Shown here one piece after another: positions 1 to 7,741 of a DNA stretch of 8,283 nt. Under the pieces are notes generated by a model that was not told where the DNA came from, searched no databases, and was given only the letters and a program-made list of their open reading frames with translations. The DNA is taken from contig JAQYWA010000081.1 in NCBI GenBank assembly GCA_030145265.1, positions 1-8,283 of the forward strand. Reading direction: 5' to 3'. The first letter of the stretch is position 1. Every line of letters begins with the position of its first letter. This DNA is from Desulfuromonas sp. (GTDB taxonomy: Bacteria > Desulfobacterota > Desulfuromonadia > Desulfuromonadales > Trichloromonadaceae). The position numbers and the translations under genes are program-made.

Positions 1-47
1 CCGCGAGGACGTCTGAGCGATTACTGCTCGTACACCCTTTTTTCTCC

Positions 48-75
48 GTAGGGGCACGGCATGCCGTGCCCCTAC
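48..75. repeat. Perfect 28-bp palindrome (REP/MITE-like)
   Basis: Bases 48-75 read identically on both strands: a 14-base arm GTAGGGGCACGGCA is followed directly by its reverse complement, with no mismatch and no spacer. As RNA it could fold into a very stable GC-rich hairpin. It is preceded by six T (38-43) and followed by CGCTTTT (76-82), so a weak terminator or attenuator effect is conceivable. Its centre supplies an ATG at 61 that is in frame with cobA-hemD, and its AGGGG imitates a ribosome binding site for it. From memory, palindromes of this GTAGGGGC...GCCCCTAC style are scattered between genes in many bacterial genomes. The palindrome is seen directly; the repeat-family assignment is inference. 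Confidence 0.7.
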
Positions 76-90
76 CGCTTTTCAAGCAGA

Positions 91-1635
91 ATGGCTAAAT
101 TGAAAACAGGCATCGTTTATCTCATCGGCGCCGGTCCCGGCGATCCCGGATTGATCACGGTCAAGGGCATGGATTGCCTGCACAGAGCCGACGTGGTGAT
201 CTACGACTACTTGGCCAATCCAGCCTTTCTCAGCGCAGCGCCAGAGACGGCTGAGCGGATCTACGTCGGCAAAAAAAGCGGCAAACACCACAGCTCGCAG
301 GACGAAATCAACGGATTGCTGGTCGCCAAGGCCAGCGAGGGCAAAACCGTCGCCCGCCTCAAGGGGGGCGACCCCTACGTCTTTGGCCGTGGCGGCGAAG
401 AAGCACTCTACCTGCATCAGGCCGGCATCCCTTTTGAGGTAATTCCCGGCATCACCGCCAGCTTTGCCGCGGCCGCCTACGCCGGCATCCCCCTGACCCA
501 CCGCGATTACACCACCAGTCTCGGCCTGGTCACCGGTCATGAAAACCCTGAAAAAAAGATGTCGAGCCTCGACTGGGAAAGGCTGGCTACCGGCGTCGGC
601 ACCCTGGTCTTCTACATGGGGATGGCCAACCTGCCGCTGATCAGCCGCGAGCTGATATCTCACGGTCGCCCGACCAGCACCCCGGTGGCAATCGTGCGCT
701 GGGCCACCACCCCGAAACAGCAGACCCTGGTCGCCACCCTCGGCGACGTGGTAGATAAAGTCGCTGCCGCCGGGCTCAAACCGCCGGCTGTCATCATCGT
801 CGGCGAGGTGGTTCGTTTGCGCGGCCAGCTGCGCTGGTTCGACACCCGGCCGCTGTTCGGCAAACGGGTCCTGGTCACTCGCACCGCCGAGCAATCCGGC
901 AGTTTTTCAGCCATGCTCGAAGCACTCGGAGCCGAAGCGGTCCCGTGCCCGGTGATCGAAATCGTCCCTCCCGAAAGCTGGGTTGAGCTGGATCGGGAAA
1001 TCGCCCGGCTCGACGAAACCGACTACCTTATCCTCACTTCGACCAACGCCGTCGAGATCTTCTTCGCCCGGCTGCAGGCGGCCGGGAAGGATGTTCGCGC
1101 CCTGCACCGCAGCAAAGTCGTCGCCGTCGGCCCAAAAACCGCCGCAGCGATCGCGGCCCGCGGCATTCATGCCGATCTGATGCCGGCCGACTACCGCGCC
1201 GAGGGAGTCGTTGCGCTACTCAAGGAAGCGGGTGTCACCGGCAAACGCATCCTTTACCCGAAGGCGGCTCTGGCCCGGGACCTGATTCCGAAGGAACTTG
1301 AGGCGGCCGGTGCGCGGGTATCCGCCCCCCTGGCCTACCGAACTCTGGCGCCGAAGCAACTGAGCGACGAAGTTCGCCAGCGGCTGAAAAACCGGGAGAT
1401 CGACGCGGTAACCTTCACTTCGTCGTCGACCGTGACCAACCTGCTCGACCTGCTCGGCGCAGAGGCAACCGACCTGCTCGCCGGACTCACCATCGTCTCC
1501 ATCGGCCCTCTGACCACTGCCACCGCTCACAAGTGGGGTCTGACGGTCACTGTGGAGCCCAAAGATGCAACCCTCGAAGCGATGCTGGCCGCGATGGTTG
1601 ATTATTATTCGCAACACGCAAATATTAACCCCTGA
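91..1635 (+). CDS. cobA-hemD: Bifunctional uroporphyrinogen-III C-methyltransferase / uroporphyrinogen-III synthase
   Basis: This is a cytoplasmic tetrapyrrole enzyme of 514 residues. The N-terminal half (about 8-245) is a SAM-dependent uroporphyrinogen-III methyltransferase making precorrin-2, the entry to siroheme and cobalamin. It carries the first family signature, [13 protein letters not shown] (9-21), the second, [13 protein letters not shown] (92-104), and PGITAS (119-124). The C-terminal half (about 257-505), starting at GKRVLVTRT, is a uroporphyrinogen-III synthase (HemD), which cyclises hydroxymethylbilane; this family is poorly conserved but the fold pattern and position fit. Such fusions are known in Geobacter-type bacteria and clostridia. 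I chose the ATG at 91 because homologues begin a few residues before the [12 protein letters not shown] motif. An in-frame ATG at 61 would add MPCPYRFSSR, which is translated palindrome sequence. The site before 91 is weak (AAGCAGA), so the start is uncertain. hemB follows after 16 bp, suggesting one operon. Confidence 0.95.
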   Translation: MAKLKTGIVYLIGAGPGDPGLITVKGMDCLHRADVVIYDYLANPAFLSAAPETAERIYVGKKSGKHHSSQDEINGLLVAKASEGKTVARLKGGDPYVFGRGGEEALYLHQAGIPFEVIPGITASFAAAAYAGIPLTHRDYTTSLGLVTGHENPEKKMSSLDWERLATGVGTLVFYMGMANLPLISRELISHGRPTSTPVAIVRWATTPKQQTLVATLGDVVDKVAAAGLKPPAVIIVGEVVRLRGQLRWFDTRPLFGKRVLVTRTAEQSGSFSAMLEALGAEAVPCPVIEIVPPESWVELDREIARLDETDYLILTSTNAVEIFFARLQAAGKDVRALHRSKVVAVGPKTAAAIAARGIHADLMPADYRAEGVVALLKEAGVTGKRILYPKAALARDLIPKELEAAGARVSAPLAYRTLAPKQLSDEVRQRLKNREIDAVTFTSSSTVTNLLDLLGAEATDLLAGLTIVSIGPLTTATAHKWGLTVTVEPKDATLEAMLAAMVDYYSQHANINP

Positions 1636-1639
1636 ACCC

Positions 1640-1644
1640 AGGAG
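1640..1644 (+). promoter_or_regulatory. Ribosome binding site of hemB
   Basis: AGGAG lies 7 bases before the ATG at 1652. It decides the hemB start. The longer open frame beginning at 1565 overlaps cobA-hemD and adds 29 residues that do not belong to the family. Confidence 0.75.
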
Positions 1645-1651
1645 TTTTGCC

Positions 1652-2626
1652 ATGTTCTTTCCCGAATACCGAGCTCGCCGCCTGCGCCGCAACGACAACA
1701 TCCGCCGCATGGTTCGCGAAACCTTTCTGCGCGTCGACGACCTGATCTACCCGATGTTCAGCGCCTTCGGCCAGGGGATCAAGAAAGAAATCCCGTCGAT
1801 GCCGGGAATCTACCAGCAGTCGATCGAGCACATCGTCGCCGAGGCCAAAGAAGTCTACCAGCTCGGCATTCCGGCGGTGATCCTGTTCGGCATCCCCGAA
1901 GCCAAGGACGCCCTCGGCCAGGACGCCTACTCGGAAACCGGGATCATCCAGGAGACCATCCGGGCGATCAAAAAGGACGTGCCGCAGCTCACCGTCATCA
2001 CCGACGTGTGCATGTGCGAGTACACCGACCACGGCCACTGTGGCGTGATCCACGATGGAGACGTCGACAACGACGAAACCCTCAAACTGCTCGCCGCCGA
2101 GGCCCTTTCCCACGCCCGTGCCGGCGCCGACATCATCGCCCCGTCCGACATGATGGACGGCCGGGTGGCGGCGATCCGCGAGATCCTCGATGCCAACGGT
2201 TTTTCCAACATCCCGATCATGAGCTACGCGGTCAAGTACGCCAGCGCCTACTACGGTCCTTTCCGTGACGCCGCCGATTCGACCCCCCAGTTCGGCGACC
2301 GCCACTCCTATCAGATGGACCCGGCCAACCGCCTCGAGGCCTTCCGTGAAGCGGCCCTCGACGTGCAGGAGTGCGCCGACTTCCTGATGGTCAAACCAGC
2401 CCTGGCCTACCTCGATATCCTGCGCGACATCAAGGAGCGCTTCGACCTGCCGCTGGTGGCCTACAACGTTTCCGGCGAATACTCGATGATCAAGGCCGCC
2501 GCCGCCAATGGCTGGGTCGACCACGACCGCATCGTAATGGAAACCCTGATCGGCATGAAGCGGGCCGGCGCCGACCTAATCATCACTTACCACGCCAAAG
2601 AAGCGGCGAAGCTGCTGAAAGCCTGA
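1652..2626 (+). CDS. hemB: Porphobilinogen synthase (5-aminolevulinate dehydratase)
   Basis: The enzyme condenses two 5-aminolevulinate molecules to porphobilinogen, the first common step to heme, siroheme and cobalamin; it works in the cytoplasm, normally as a homo-octamer. At 324 residues it has the usual family length. The catalytic zinc site is present as Cys120, Cys122 and Cys130 in [12 protein letters not shown], so this is a zinc-type enzyme rather than the cysteine-free magnesium type. The two active-site lysines are Lys195 ([17 protein letters not shown]) and Lys248 ([12 protein letters not shown]), the latter forming the Schiff base in the family. These positions are within about one residue of those I recall for E. 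coli HemB. The start is set by AGGAG at 1640-1644. The gene lies 16 bp after cobA-hemD on the same strand and is probably cotranscribed with it. Nothing looks truncated. Confidence 0.98.
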   Translation: MFFPEYRARRLRRNDNIRRMVRETFLRVDDLIYPMFSAFGQGIKKEIPSMPGIYQQSIEHIVAEAKEVYQLGIPAVILFGIPEAKDALGQDAYSETGIIQETIRAIKKDVPQLTVITDVCMCEYTDHGHCGVIHDGDVDNDETLKLLAAEALSHARAGADIIAPSDMMDGRVAAIREILDANGFSNIPIMSYAVKYASAYYGPFRDAADSTPQFGDRHSYQMDPANRLEAFREAALDVQECADFLMVKPALAYLDILRDIKERFDLPLVAYNVSGEYSMIKAAAANGWVDHDRIVMETLIGMKRAGADLIITYHAKEAAKLLKA

Positions 2627-2660
2627 ATAACGGCGGGATGAAAAAGCTCTCCCCCCGACC

Positions 2661-2669
2661 TGCTATACT
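2661..2669 (+). promoter_or_regulatory. Possible extended -10 promoter element
   Basis: TGCTATACT matches an extended -10 box (TGn followed by TATACT, 5 of 6 to TATAAT). No convincing -35 box lies 17 bases upstream, as expected when an extended -10 is used. It could drive the DUF2270-peptidase pair independently of the heme genes, giving a leader of about 50 bases. Short motifs like this arise by chance, so confidence is low. Confidence 0.25.
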
Positions 2670-2680
2670 GTCACAAGAAC

Positions 2681-2699
2681 CGGGCTCTGGCCCGCTTTT
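2681..2699 (+). terminator. Small GC hairpin followed by T4, possible terminator
   Basis: CGGGC (2681-2685) and GCCCG (2690-2694) form a 5-bp GC-only stem with a TCTG loop, followed by CTTTT. This resembles a short intrinsic terminator after hemB, but the stem and T tract are both at the weak end. It lies downstream of the possible -10 box at 2661-2669, so it could also be a leader hairpin for the next gene. The two readings are hard to separate from sequence alone. Confidence 0.3.
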
Positions 2700-2723
2700 C
2701 GAACAGGCAGACCGGGGGATTTC

Positions 2724-3425
2724 ATGATCGACAAATCCGGCAGCTCTCCCAAGCTTTCACGGGGAGAGCTGATCACCACCCTGACCCACTACTACCGGGC
2801 CGAAGTACAACGCAGCCTGGCCTGGCGGGAGCGGCTGGACCTCACCACCAACTGGGCGGTGGGGAGTACTGCGGCCGTTCTCGGTTTTGGCTTCAGCCAC
2901 CCCGAATTTCCACACATTTTTTTCCTGTTCGGGCTGGCCATCGTCTACATTCTCCTGTACGTTGAATCGCGACGCTACCGTTTCTACGACGCCTACGAAT
3001 ACCGGGTGCGGTTGCTGCACCAGCATTTTATTTACGGCGCCCTGACCGGGATTCTCGATCTCGACAAAGAGAGCTTCTGGGTTGCCGAACTTGCGTCGGA
3101 CCTGCGGCACCCGCAGTATAAAATGGACCGTCTGCATGCCCTTGGCCGTCGGCTTCTTGCCAACTACATCTACCTCTTCGCGGTGCTGCTGAGCGGATGG
3201 TTGTTTAAAATCAAGATCCATCCCGAGCCGAGCCACTCCTGGCGGCAGTTCGTGGACCAGGCCGCCATCGGCGGGCTGTCAGGATGGCTCGTGTTGCTTG
3301 GCATCGCCATGTTCGTCCTTCACCTGCTGGTACTGGCCTGGCACGGCCGCAAGCCCTTGGGAGGACGTGACCTGCTTTACCCTCCCGCGACAAGGCCGAC
3401 TAAGCCCCACCGACACTCAGATTGA
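2724..3425 (+). CDS. DUF2270 family integral membrane protein
   Basis: This 233-residue protein matches the DUF2270 family, whose function is unknown. The family-like N-terminal segment is ELITTLTHYYRAEVQRS (15-31), followed by WRERLDLTTNWAVGSTAAVL (34-53). I see four likely transmembrane helices at about 43-58, 63-80, 144-161 and 181-206. A large loop between helices 2 and 3 (about 81-143) is rich in charged and aromatic residues (ESRRYRFYDAYEYRVR at 81-96). The C-terminal tail is basic and proline-rich. There is no cleavable signal peptide; the protein probably sits in the inner membrane. A ribosome binding site GGGGG (2714-2718) lies 5 bases before the ATG. The peptidase gene follows after 21 bp, so the two are probably cotranscribed, but nothing in the sequence explains a shared job. 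Confidence 0.85.
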   Translation: MIDKSGSSPKLSRGELITTLTHYYRAEVQRSLAWRERLDLTTNWAVGSTAAVLGFGFSHPEFPHIFFLFGLAIVYILLYVESRRYRFYDAYEYRVRLLHQHFIYGALTGILDLDKESFWVAELASDLRHPQYKMDRLHALGRRLLANYIYLFAVLLSGWLFKIKIHPEPSHSWRQFVDQAAIGGLSGWLVLLGIAMFVLHLLVLAWHGRKPLGGRDLLYPPATRPTKPHRHSD

Positions 3426-3446
3426 GTCACCCCATTGACGGAAACC

Positions 3447-4736
3447 ATGACCGAATATCACAAGCATGAACTCGCCAACGGCCTGCGCCTGATCACGATC
3501 GAAATGCCGCACCTGCACAGCGCCGAGATGGCCTGCTATATCCAGGTCGGCGGTCGCGACGAAACCGCCAAACTGGCCGGCATCTCCCATTTTCTCGAAC
3601 ACATCGTGTTTCGCGGCACCGCCGACTTCCCGAACAGTTTCCTGCTGGAGCGCGCCTTCGAAGCCATCGGCGGGGCCGTCAACGCCTCCACCGACGTGGA
3701 GAGCACCTGCTACCATTCCCGCCTGCATCCGCGCCATCTAGCGGAAGCGGCTCGCCTGTTCGCCTCGATGCTGACCCGGCCTTTGTTTGCCGACGTCGAA
3801 CTGGAGCGGCGGATCATCCTCGAAGAAGCCCTCGACGACCTCAACGAACAAGGGGAAGACATCAGCCCGGACAACCTGACCGCCCGCCTGCTCTGGCCGG
3901 GCCATCCGTTAAGTCAGCCGACCATCGGCACCGGCGATTCGATCAACGCCATCAGCGAAGCCGACCTGCGCCGGCACCATGCCAGCTACTACACTCCGGG
4001 CAACACGGTGATCGTGGCGGCCGGCAACCTCCGCCATTACCAGGCATTGCAGACGGTCGAGGCGGCCTTCGGCCACTGGCAGGGGCAGACCCAGCTGCAG
4101 CGCCAGTCGCCGGAAACGGCTCCCTGTTCGCAAGCGGAAACGGTCTGGGTTAAGGATTCCGATTCGCAGATCAACCTGCAGTTGGCCTTCCGCACGCCGG
4201 GCCGCAACCATGCCGACACCGTTCCGTTGCGGGTGCTGCGCTGGGTCCTTTCCTGGGGGGGCGCCTCAAGACTGATGCTACGCCTGCGCGAACAGCTGGG
4301 ACTGACCTACCATGTGGAAGCCGGGCTGTCGATGCTGGCCGACTGCGGCTGCTTCAGTATCGAACTCGCGGTGGCCCAGGAAAGCCTGTGCCGGGCGGTG
4401 GAAGAGATTCTGGGGGTGCTACGGGAGCTGTGCGATACGCCGGTGCCGGAGGAAGAGTTGCAGGGGGTACTGCAGGCCTACCTGTTCGACCTGGAATTCA
4501 GTCAGGACAACGCCGATGCGATGCAAACCCGCTACGGCTGGGGAGAATTGGCCGGCTACCTGCGCACGATCGAACAGGACCGCCGGGAAGTTCAGGCGGT
4601 GACGCCAGCCCTGCTGCAGCAGGCAGCCCGGACAGTCTTCGAGGCGGGCAACCTGAAAATAGCGATCATCGGGCCATGGAAAAAAGCGCACCGCAAACGC
4701 GTCAAGCAAATCCTCCTGGACGGATTTCCCTCTTGA
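3447..4736 (+). CDS. M16 family (pitrilysin/insulinase-like) zinc metallopeptidase
   Basis: A 429-residue, single-unit M16 peptidase of the bacterial processing-peptidase type, typically about 410-430 residues. The inverted zinc motif HxxEH is HFLEH (His48, Glu51 as catalytic base, His52), with the third zinc ligand about 75 residues later in RRIILEEALDD (Glu126/127). The C-terminal domain has the conserved Arg and Tyr of the substrate-binding segment in SRLMLRLREQLGLTYHVEAG (Arg281, Tyr288). The active site therefore looks intact. There is no signal peptide, so it is likely cytoplasmic, degrading peptides or processing a precursor; the substrate cannot be told. I prefer ATG 3447, with GGAA upstream. 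A TTG at 3435 in the same frame would add four residues (TTG ACG GAA ACC). The gene ends 16 bp from the stop of the opposing regulator gene, and no clear terminator lies between them. Confidence 0.93.
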   Translation: MTEYHKHELANGLRLITIEMPHLHSAEMACYIQVGGRDETAKLAGISHFLEHIVFRGTADFPNSFLLERAFEAIGGAVNASTDVESTCYHSRLHPRHLAEAARLFASMLTRPLFADVELERRIILEEALDDLNEQGEDISPDNLTARLLWPGHPLSQPTIGTGDSINAISEADLRRHHASYYTPGNTVIVAAGNLRHYQALQTVEAAFGHWQGQTQLQRQSPETAPCSQAETVWVKDSDSQINLQLAFRTPGRNHADTVPLRVLRWVLSWGGASRLMLRLREQLGLTYHVEAGLSMLADCGCFSIELAVAQESLCRAVEEILGVLRELCDTPVPEEELQGVLQAYLFDLEFSQDNADAMQTRYGWGELAGYLRTIEQDRREVQAVTPALLQQAARTVFEAGNLKIAIIGPWKKAHRKRVKQILLDGFPS

Positions 4737-4752
4737 TCTGGCCAGGACACCC

Positions 4753-7575
4753 TCACGAAATCCGAATGGTCTTATAAAGGAAGTTCTTGAATTTATAGAA
4801 GATTTTGCGTGCTTCCGGATCGTCTTCACGGGGGTCGCAGGCGTGCAGCATGACCGCGATCTTCGGCATGGTCGAGGCCCCTTCACGCTTGGCCAGATCG
4901 ACCACCGCGGCCACCACATCACGGGAGATGCGGCTTTCCGAATAGGGCTGGTAGGCCCCGCTCCAGAAATCGCTGTCGCCGCGGCGGATGCCTTCGAAGA
5001 TCTCCTGGGCCACCTGCTCGGTGAGCTGTTCCGCCACGTCCTCCGGCACCGGCCGGTCCATGGCGCCGAGCACCTTGCGGATGTCCTCTTCGGTGATTAC
5101 CCGTTTTTTGCGGAAGAACAGGGCACGCAGCAGGATGCTGCGCAGTTCGCGAATATTACCGGTATAGTGGTGACTTGAAAGGAGTGCCTGTGCGCCGCGG
5201 GTCAGCACCGGCGCTTCATCCTCGCGGTCATCCGGCTTGCGGTAGACCTGGTACAGCTTGCCGAGAAAGTGGGTAGCCAGATCGGGGATATCCTCGCGCC
5301 GCTGGTTGAGCGACGGAACCTCCACGGTCAATTCGGACAGCCGGTGATACAGGTCCTCGCGGAACTTCCCTTCGGCAATCAGCTGCTTGAGGTTCTTGTT
5401 GGTGGCGGCAATCAACAGCACCCGGGAAAAGCGGGTGGCGTTTTCGCCGAGTCGCACAAACCCGCCGTTGTCGAGAAAACGCAGCAACTGAACCTGGGTC
5501 TTGGGGTCAGCGTCTCCGATCTCGTCGAGAAAGACCACCCCGCCATGGGCCTCTTCGAGAATCCCCTTGCGATCGGTATGGGCGCCGGTGAAGGCGCCGC
5601 GCTTGTGGCCAAACAGTTCCGAGTAGGTGAGCTCACCGCTGTAGGCGGCAATGTTGGTCTTCTTCACCGGCAGTTCGCCGCGCGGGTCGATCTCGTTCTG
5701 GTACATCTCCCGCAGCCGGGAAAAGATGTTGTTGAAGAGAAATTCCTTGCCGCTGCCGGTATCGCCGGTGATCAGGATCGACGGCAGTCCAAGGGTCGCT
5801 TCCTGAAGGTTACGGACTTTCCACCTGGCCACCCGGTTGAACAGCGGCGGAGTAATGCGCTGGATAAACTCGACCAGTTCGGTCGCCTTGGCCGAGTTGC
5901 CGATGATGTTGCCCAGCTTGTACGACGAGATTTTCGGGTCCTTGTAGCCGACGTCCCGGCGCAGGCTGTTGACCTCGCTGGTGAGCTTTTCGATCCGCTG
6001 CAGATCGGAGAGAAAGGGGGCGATCAGGCGTTCGATAATAAGCAGGATGCGTTTGTGCTCGTCGGTGAAATAGCAGGGGCGCATGCTGTCGAGGCAGATG
6101 ACCGCGATAACCTCGTTGTCATAGACCACCGGCACCGCGATCTCGCTCTTGATCACACTGGTGATCTCGCGATACAGGCCGTCCCGGCGGATTTCCTCCT
6201 CGGTGTCGAGAATCACATGCGGCCGGCCGGTGTGGGCAACAAAGCCGGTCAGACTGCGCTCTTCGGGAGGGAGGTTTTCGCCGCCCACCCGGATCGGCGG
6301 GATGTTCTTCTTCATCCATTCCTTGCTTTTGGCCCCGACCAGGCGCCCGTCCGGCTCCTCGACTACCAGCCAGCGCACCCCTTCTTCCTCGCGAACCAGG
6401 GCGATGCTGCCGGTGTCGGCGCCGATCAGTTCGGTGGCCTTGGACAGGGTCCGGTTGACAAACGGCTGCACCCCTTCGTACTTCTCCTGGAGCAGGTCGT
6501 TGATCTCGGAAAGGACCTGGATCTCCATGTGTTCGCCGCCGATTTCCTTGATGACCCGCTCGGCCATCTCGGCATGGGCCTCGAGCAGCCCTTTTTCGAA
6601 ATCGCTGAAGCGGTAGGCACCCCGGGTATAGTAGTTGACCAGGCAGATGACCCGACGGGTGTGGGTTTCGTAGCGGGGAACCACGTACAGCGACTTCAGC
6701 CCCAGCTCCTCGGTCAGGTAGCGCTTCTGCAGCGGCTCGGCCGGCAAATTGGGAAGATACAGGGGCGCCAGCAGGGTCTCGTCGGTAATCAGGCCGGCAT
6801 TGCTGATGTAGCGCGACAACAGCGACTTGCCTGGCCCCAGGTTGATGAGCTTTTCGTCCTCATAGAGCTGGCGGGCGTCCTGGTCCTTGGCGTAGGAGGC
6901 GAGGATCTGCAGCCCTTCTTCCCCCGATTCCGGGGTTATGGGAGACGGGATCAGCACGGATGCCAGCGCCAGCTTGTCGATCAGGCGCACCGCCGATTTC
7001 ACCATCAGAAAGGCGGCCTCCTTCTTCTTGGCCTTGTCGACCCGCCGGGCCAGCACGATCTGCTGGTGGTACTTGCGGGCCTGGTCGATGATCGGGACGA
7101 CCTCTTCGAGAAACTGTTTGAGCACCCGTCGCTGGGACTCCCCAGGCAGCCGTCCGACCCGGCTGCTGTCGACGCTCAGCACCCCGGCCGACCGCCCCTT
7201 ATGCACCAGCGGAATCATGTAGCAGGCCCGGATGGAAAACCGTTCGGCGATATCACGGGCAAAAGGGCTGGCCAGCGCCGCCACATCCTCAGCCTGGGTC
7301 TCCTCCTGAGTCATGTAAACCCGGGAAACCAGGTAATCGGGAGAATTGAGAGGAAAGGCCTGCTCCTTGATCGCCTGGGCCTGCAGTCCATTGGCCGCAG
7401 CGCAGACCAGGGTCCCGCCGGTCAGGTCTTCCAGATAGATCCGGCAGCGGTTCTGGCGGGTGATCAGGGTGACCGCCTCGACCAGCACGTGCAGGATATC
7501 CTCGAGGTTTTCCTTGCTGTAATTGGCGATCTTCCCCTTGAGATGGGAAAGCTGTGCGACGACAAAAGACTCCAT
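4753..7575 (-). CDS. Sigma-54-dependent transcriptional regulator with three GAF domains
   Basis: Large bacterial enhancer-binding-type regulator of 940 residues. Three GAF-like sensor domains lie at about 22-165, 190-342 and 350-520, then a short coiled coil (522-540), then a sigma-54 AAA+ domain (about 547-835). Visible motifs are Walker A GDTGSGKE (604-611), the sigma-54-contacting loop GAFTGA in [14 protein letters not shown] (654-666), Walker [12 protein letters not shown] (678-688), sensor I AATN (723-726), FREDLYHRL (738-746) with the arginine-finger region, and sensor II GNIRELR (806-812). The ATPase and sigma-54 contacts look intact. About 23 extra residues precede Walker A (575-597), and the last 100 residues (840-940) lack a recognisable Fis helix-turn-helix. 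No receiver domain is present, so sensing is probably by ligand or redox state through GAF. I chose the ATG at 7575 because GAGGG lies just upstream; an ATG at 7590 in the same frame adds five residues but has no good binding site. Its targets are unknown. Confidence 0.93.
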   Translation of the reverse strand: MESFVVAQLSHLKGKIANYSKENLEDILHVLVEAVTLITRQNRCRIYLEDLTGGTLVCAAANGLQAQAIKEQAFPLNSPDYLVSRVYMTQEETQAEDVAALASPFARDIAERFSIRACYMIPLVHKGRSAGVLSVDSSRVGRLPGESQRRVLKQFLEEVVPIIDQARKYHQQIVLARRVDKAKKKEAAFLMVKSAVRLIDKLALASVLIPSPITPESGEEGLQILASYAKDQDARQLYEDEKLINLGPGKSLLSRYISNAGLITDETLLAPLYLPNLPAEPLQKRYLTEELGLKSLYVVPRYETHTRRVICLVNYYTRGAYRFSDFEKGLLEAHAEMAERVIKEIGGEHMEIQVLSEINDLLQEKYEGVQPFVNRTLSKATELIGADTGSIALVREEEGVRWLVVEEPDGRLVGAKSKEWMKKNIPPIRVGGENLPPEERSLTGFVAHTGRPHVILDTEEEIRRDGLYREITSVIKSEIAVPVVYDNEVIAVICLDSMRPCYFTDEHKRILLIIERLIAPFLSDLQRIEKLTSEVNSLRRDVGYKDPKISSYKLGNIIGNSAKATELVEFIQRITPPLFNRVARWKVRNLQEATLGLPSILITGDTGSGKEFLFNNIFSRLREMYQNEIDPRGELPVKKTNIAAYSGELTYSELFGHKRGAFTGAHTDRKGILEEAHGGVVFLDEIGDADPKTQVQLLRFLDNGGFVRLGENATRFSRVLLIAATNKNLKQLIAEGKFREDLYHRLSELTVEVPSLNQRREDIPDLATHFLGKLYQVYRKPDDREDEAPVLTRGAQALLSSHHYTGNIRELRSILLRALFFRKKRVITEEDIRKVLGAMDRPVPEDVAEQLTEQVAQEIFEGIRRGDSDFWSGAYQPYSESRISRDVVAAVVDLAKREGASTMPKIAVMLHACDPREDDPEARKIFYKFKNFLYKTIRIS

Positions 7576-7610
7576 GGTGCCCTCGTTCATGTGTAGGTTT
7601 TATACTCAGC

Positions 7611-7640
7611 AGGATAGTCTGTTCGGACGGGCCTTGTCAA
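7611..7640 (-). promoter_or_regulatory. Candidate sigma-70 promoter of the GAF/sigma-54 regulator gene
   Basis: On the minus strand a perfect -35 box TTGACA (7640-7635) is followed, after 18 bases, by TATCCT (7616-7611), 4 of 6 to the -10 consensus. This would place the transcript start about 25-30 bases before the ATG at 7575. The -35 box lies within the left arm of the inverted repeat at 7636-7679, so a protein bound there could block or adjust this promoter. Confidence 0.45.
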
Positions 7641-7679
7641 AGCCTTGTTGATCTTCACCCAACAACCTTGTGCTTTGAC
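7636..7679. repeat. Imperfect inverted repeat in the divergent intergenic region (possible operator)
   Basis: Outer arms GTCAAAGC (7636-7643) and GCTTTGAC (7672-7679) are exact reverse complements. Inner arms TTGTTG (7645-7650) and CAACAA (7660-7665) are too, around a 9-base centre. The spacing between inner and outer arms is unequal (1 base left, 6 bases right), so this is an imperfect dyad. It sits between two divergent genes and overlaps the -35 box of the minus-strand promoter. It may be a binding site for a dimeric regulator, or simply two similar -35 regions facing outward. Confidence 0.45.
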
Positions 7680-7696
7680 GGACCCTGTAGTATAAG
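7668..7696 (+). promoter_or_regulatory. Weak candidate promoter of the J-domain gene
   Basis: TATAAG (7691-7696) matches the -10 consensus in 5 of 6 positions. The sequence 17 bases upstream, TTGTGC (7668-7673), matches a -35 box only in TTG. A better -35 match, TTGACG (7675-7680), is only 10 bases from TATAAG, which is too close. No -24/-12 sigma-54 promoter is evident here. Confidence 0.3.
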
Positions 7697-7741
7697 TTCC
7701 GGATAGGATTTTTAATCTGCCGCGAAGGAGATGGCCAAGGC

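Noticed and set aside
2..16. A possible 3' end of an upstream gene (codons Arg-Glu-Asp-Val then TGA), perhaps hemC
   Set aside because: Five codons are too few to identify anything. All three plus frames are open for at least a few codons here, so the reading frame cannot be chosen.
15..43. GAGC/GCTC hairpin followed after a gap by six T, as a terminator
   Set aside because: The stem is only four base pairs with a 7-base loop, and the T run starts several bases after it. This is too weak to call.
82..894. A long minus-strand open frame opposite cobA-hemD (with a similar one at 1625-2524 opposite hemB)
   Set aside because: Both are shadows of well-identified genes and their translations show only low-complexity, family-less sequence.
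1565..1651. N-terminal extension of hemB by 29 residues
   Set aside because: It overlaps the end of cobA-hemD, lacks a ribosome site, and would make HemB longer than the normal 324 residues, while AGGAG precedes the ATG at 1652.
2688..2703. Sigma-54 promoter resemblance: TGGCCCG with a -12 half TCGAA
   Set aside because: The -24 half fits, but the -12 half lacks the conserved GC, and the site overlaps a hairpin. The predicted start would fall at the ribosome site.
2638..2727. A 29-codon open frame starting MKKLSPRPAILSQEP, whose TGA overlaps the DUF2270 ATG as ATGA
   Set aside because: The overlap hints at translational coupling, but the GGCGGG before its ATG has no spacing to act as a ribosome site, and the peptide has no recognisable leader or signal features.
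4737..4752. CTGGCCAG palindrome between the convergent peptidase and regulator stops, as a bidirectional terminator
   Set aside because: It is an 8-base palindrome with no loop and no T tract on either strand, so it gives no support for termination.
5269..7596. A 775-codon plus-strand open frame opposite the GAF/sigma-54 regulator gene
   Set aside because: It lies entirely antisense to a gene with clear GAF and AAA+ motifs. Its translation has no recognisable domain and is a by-product of GC-rich codon third positions.
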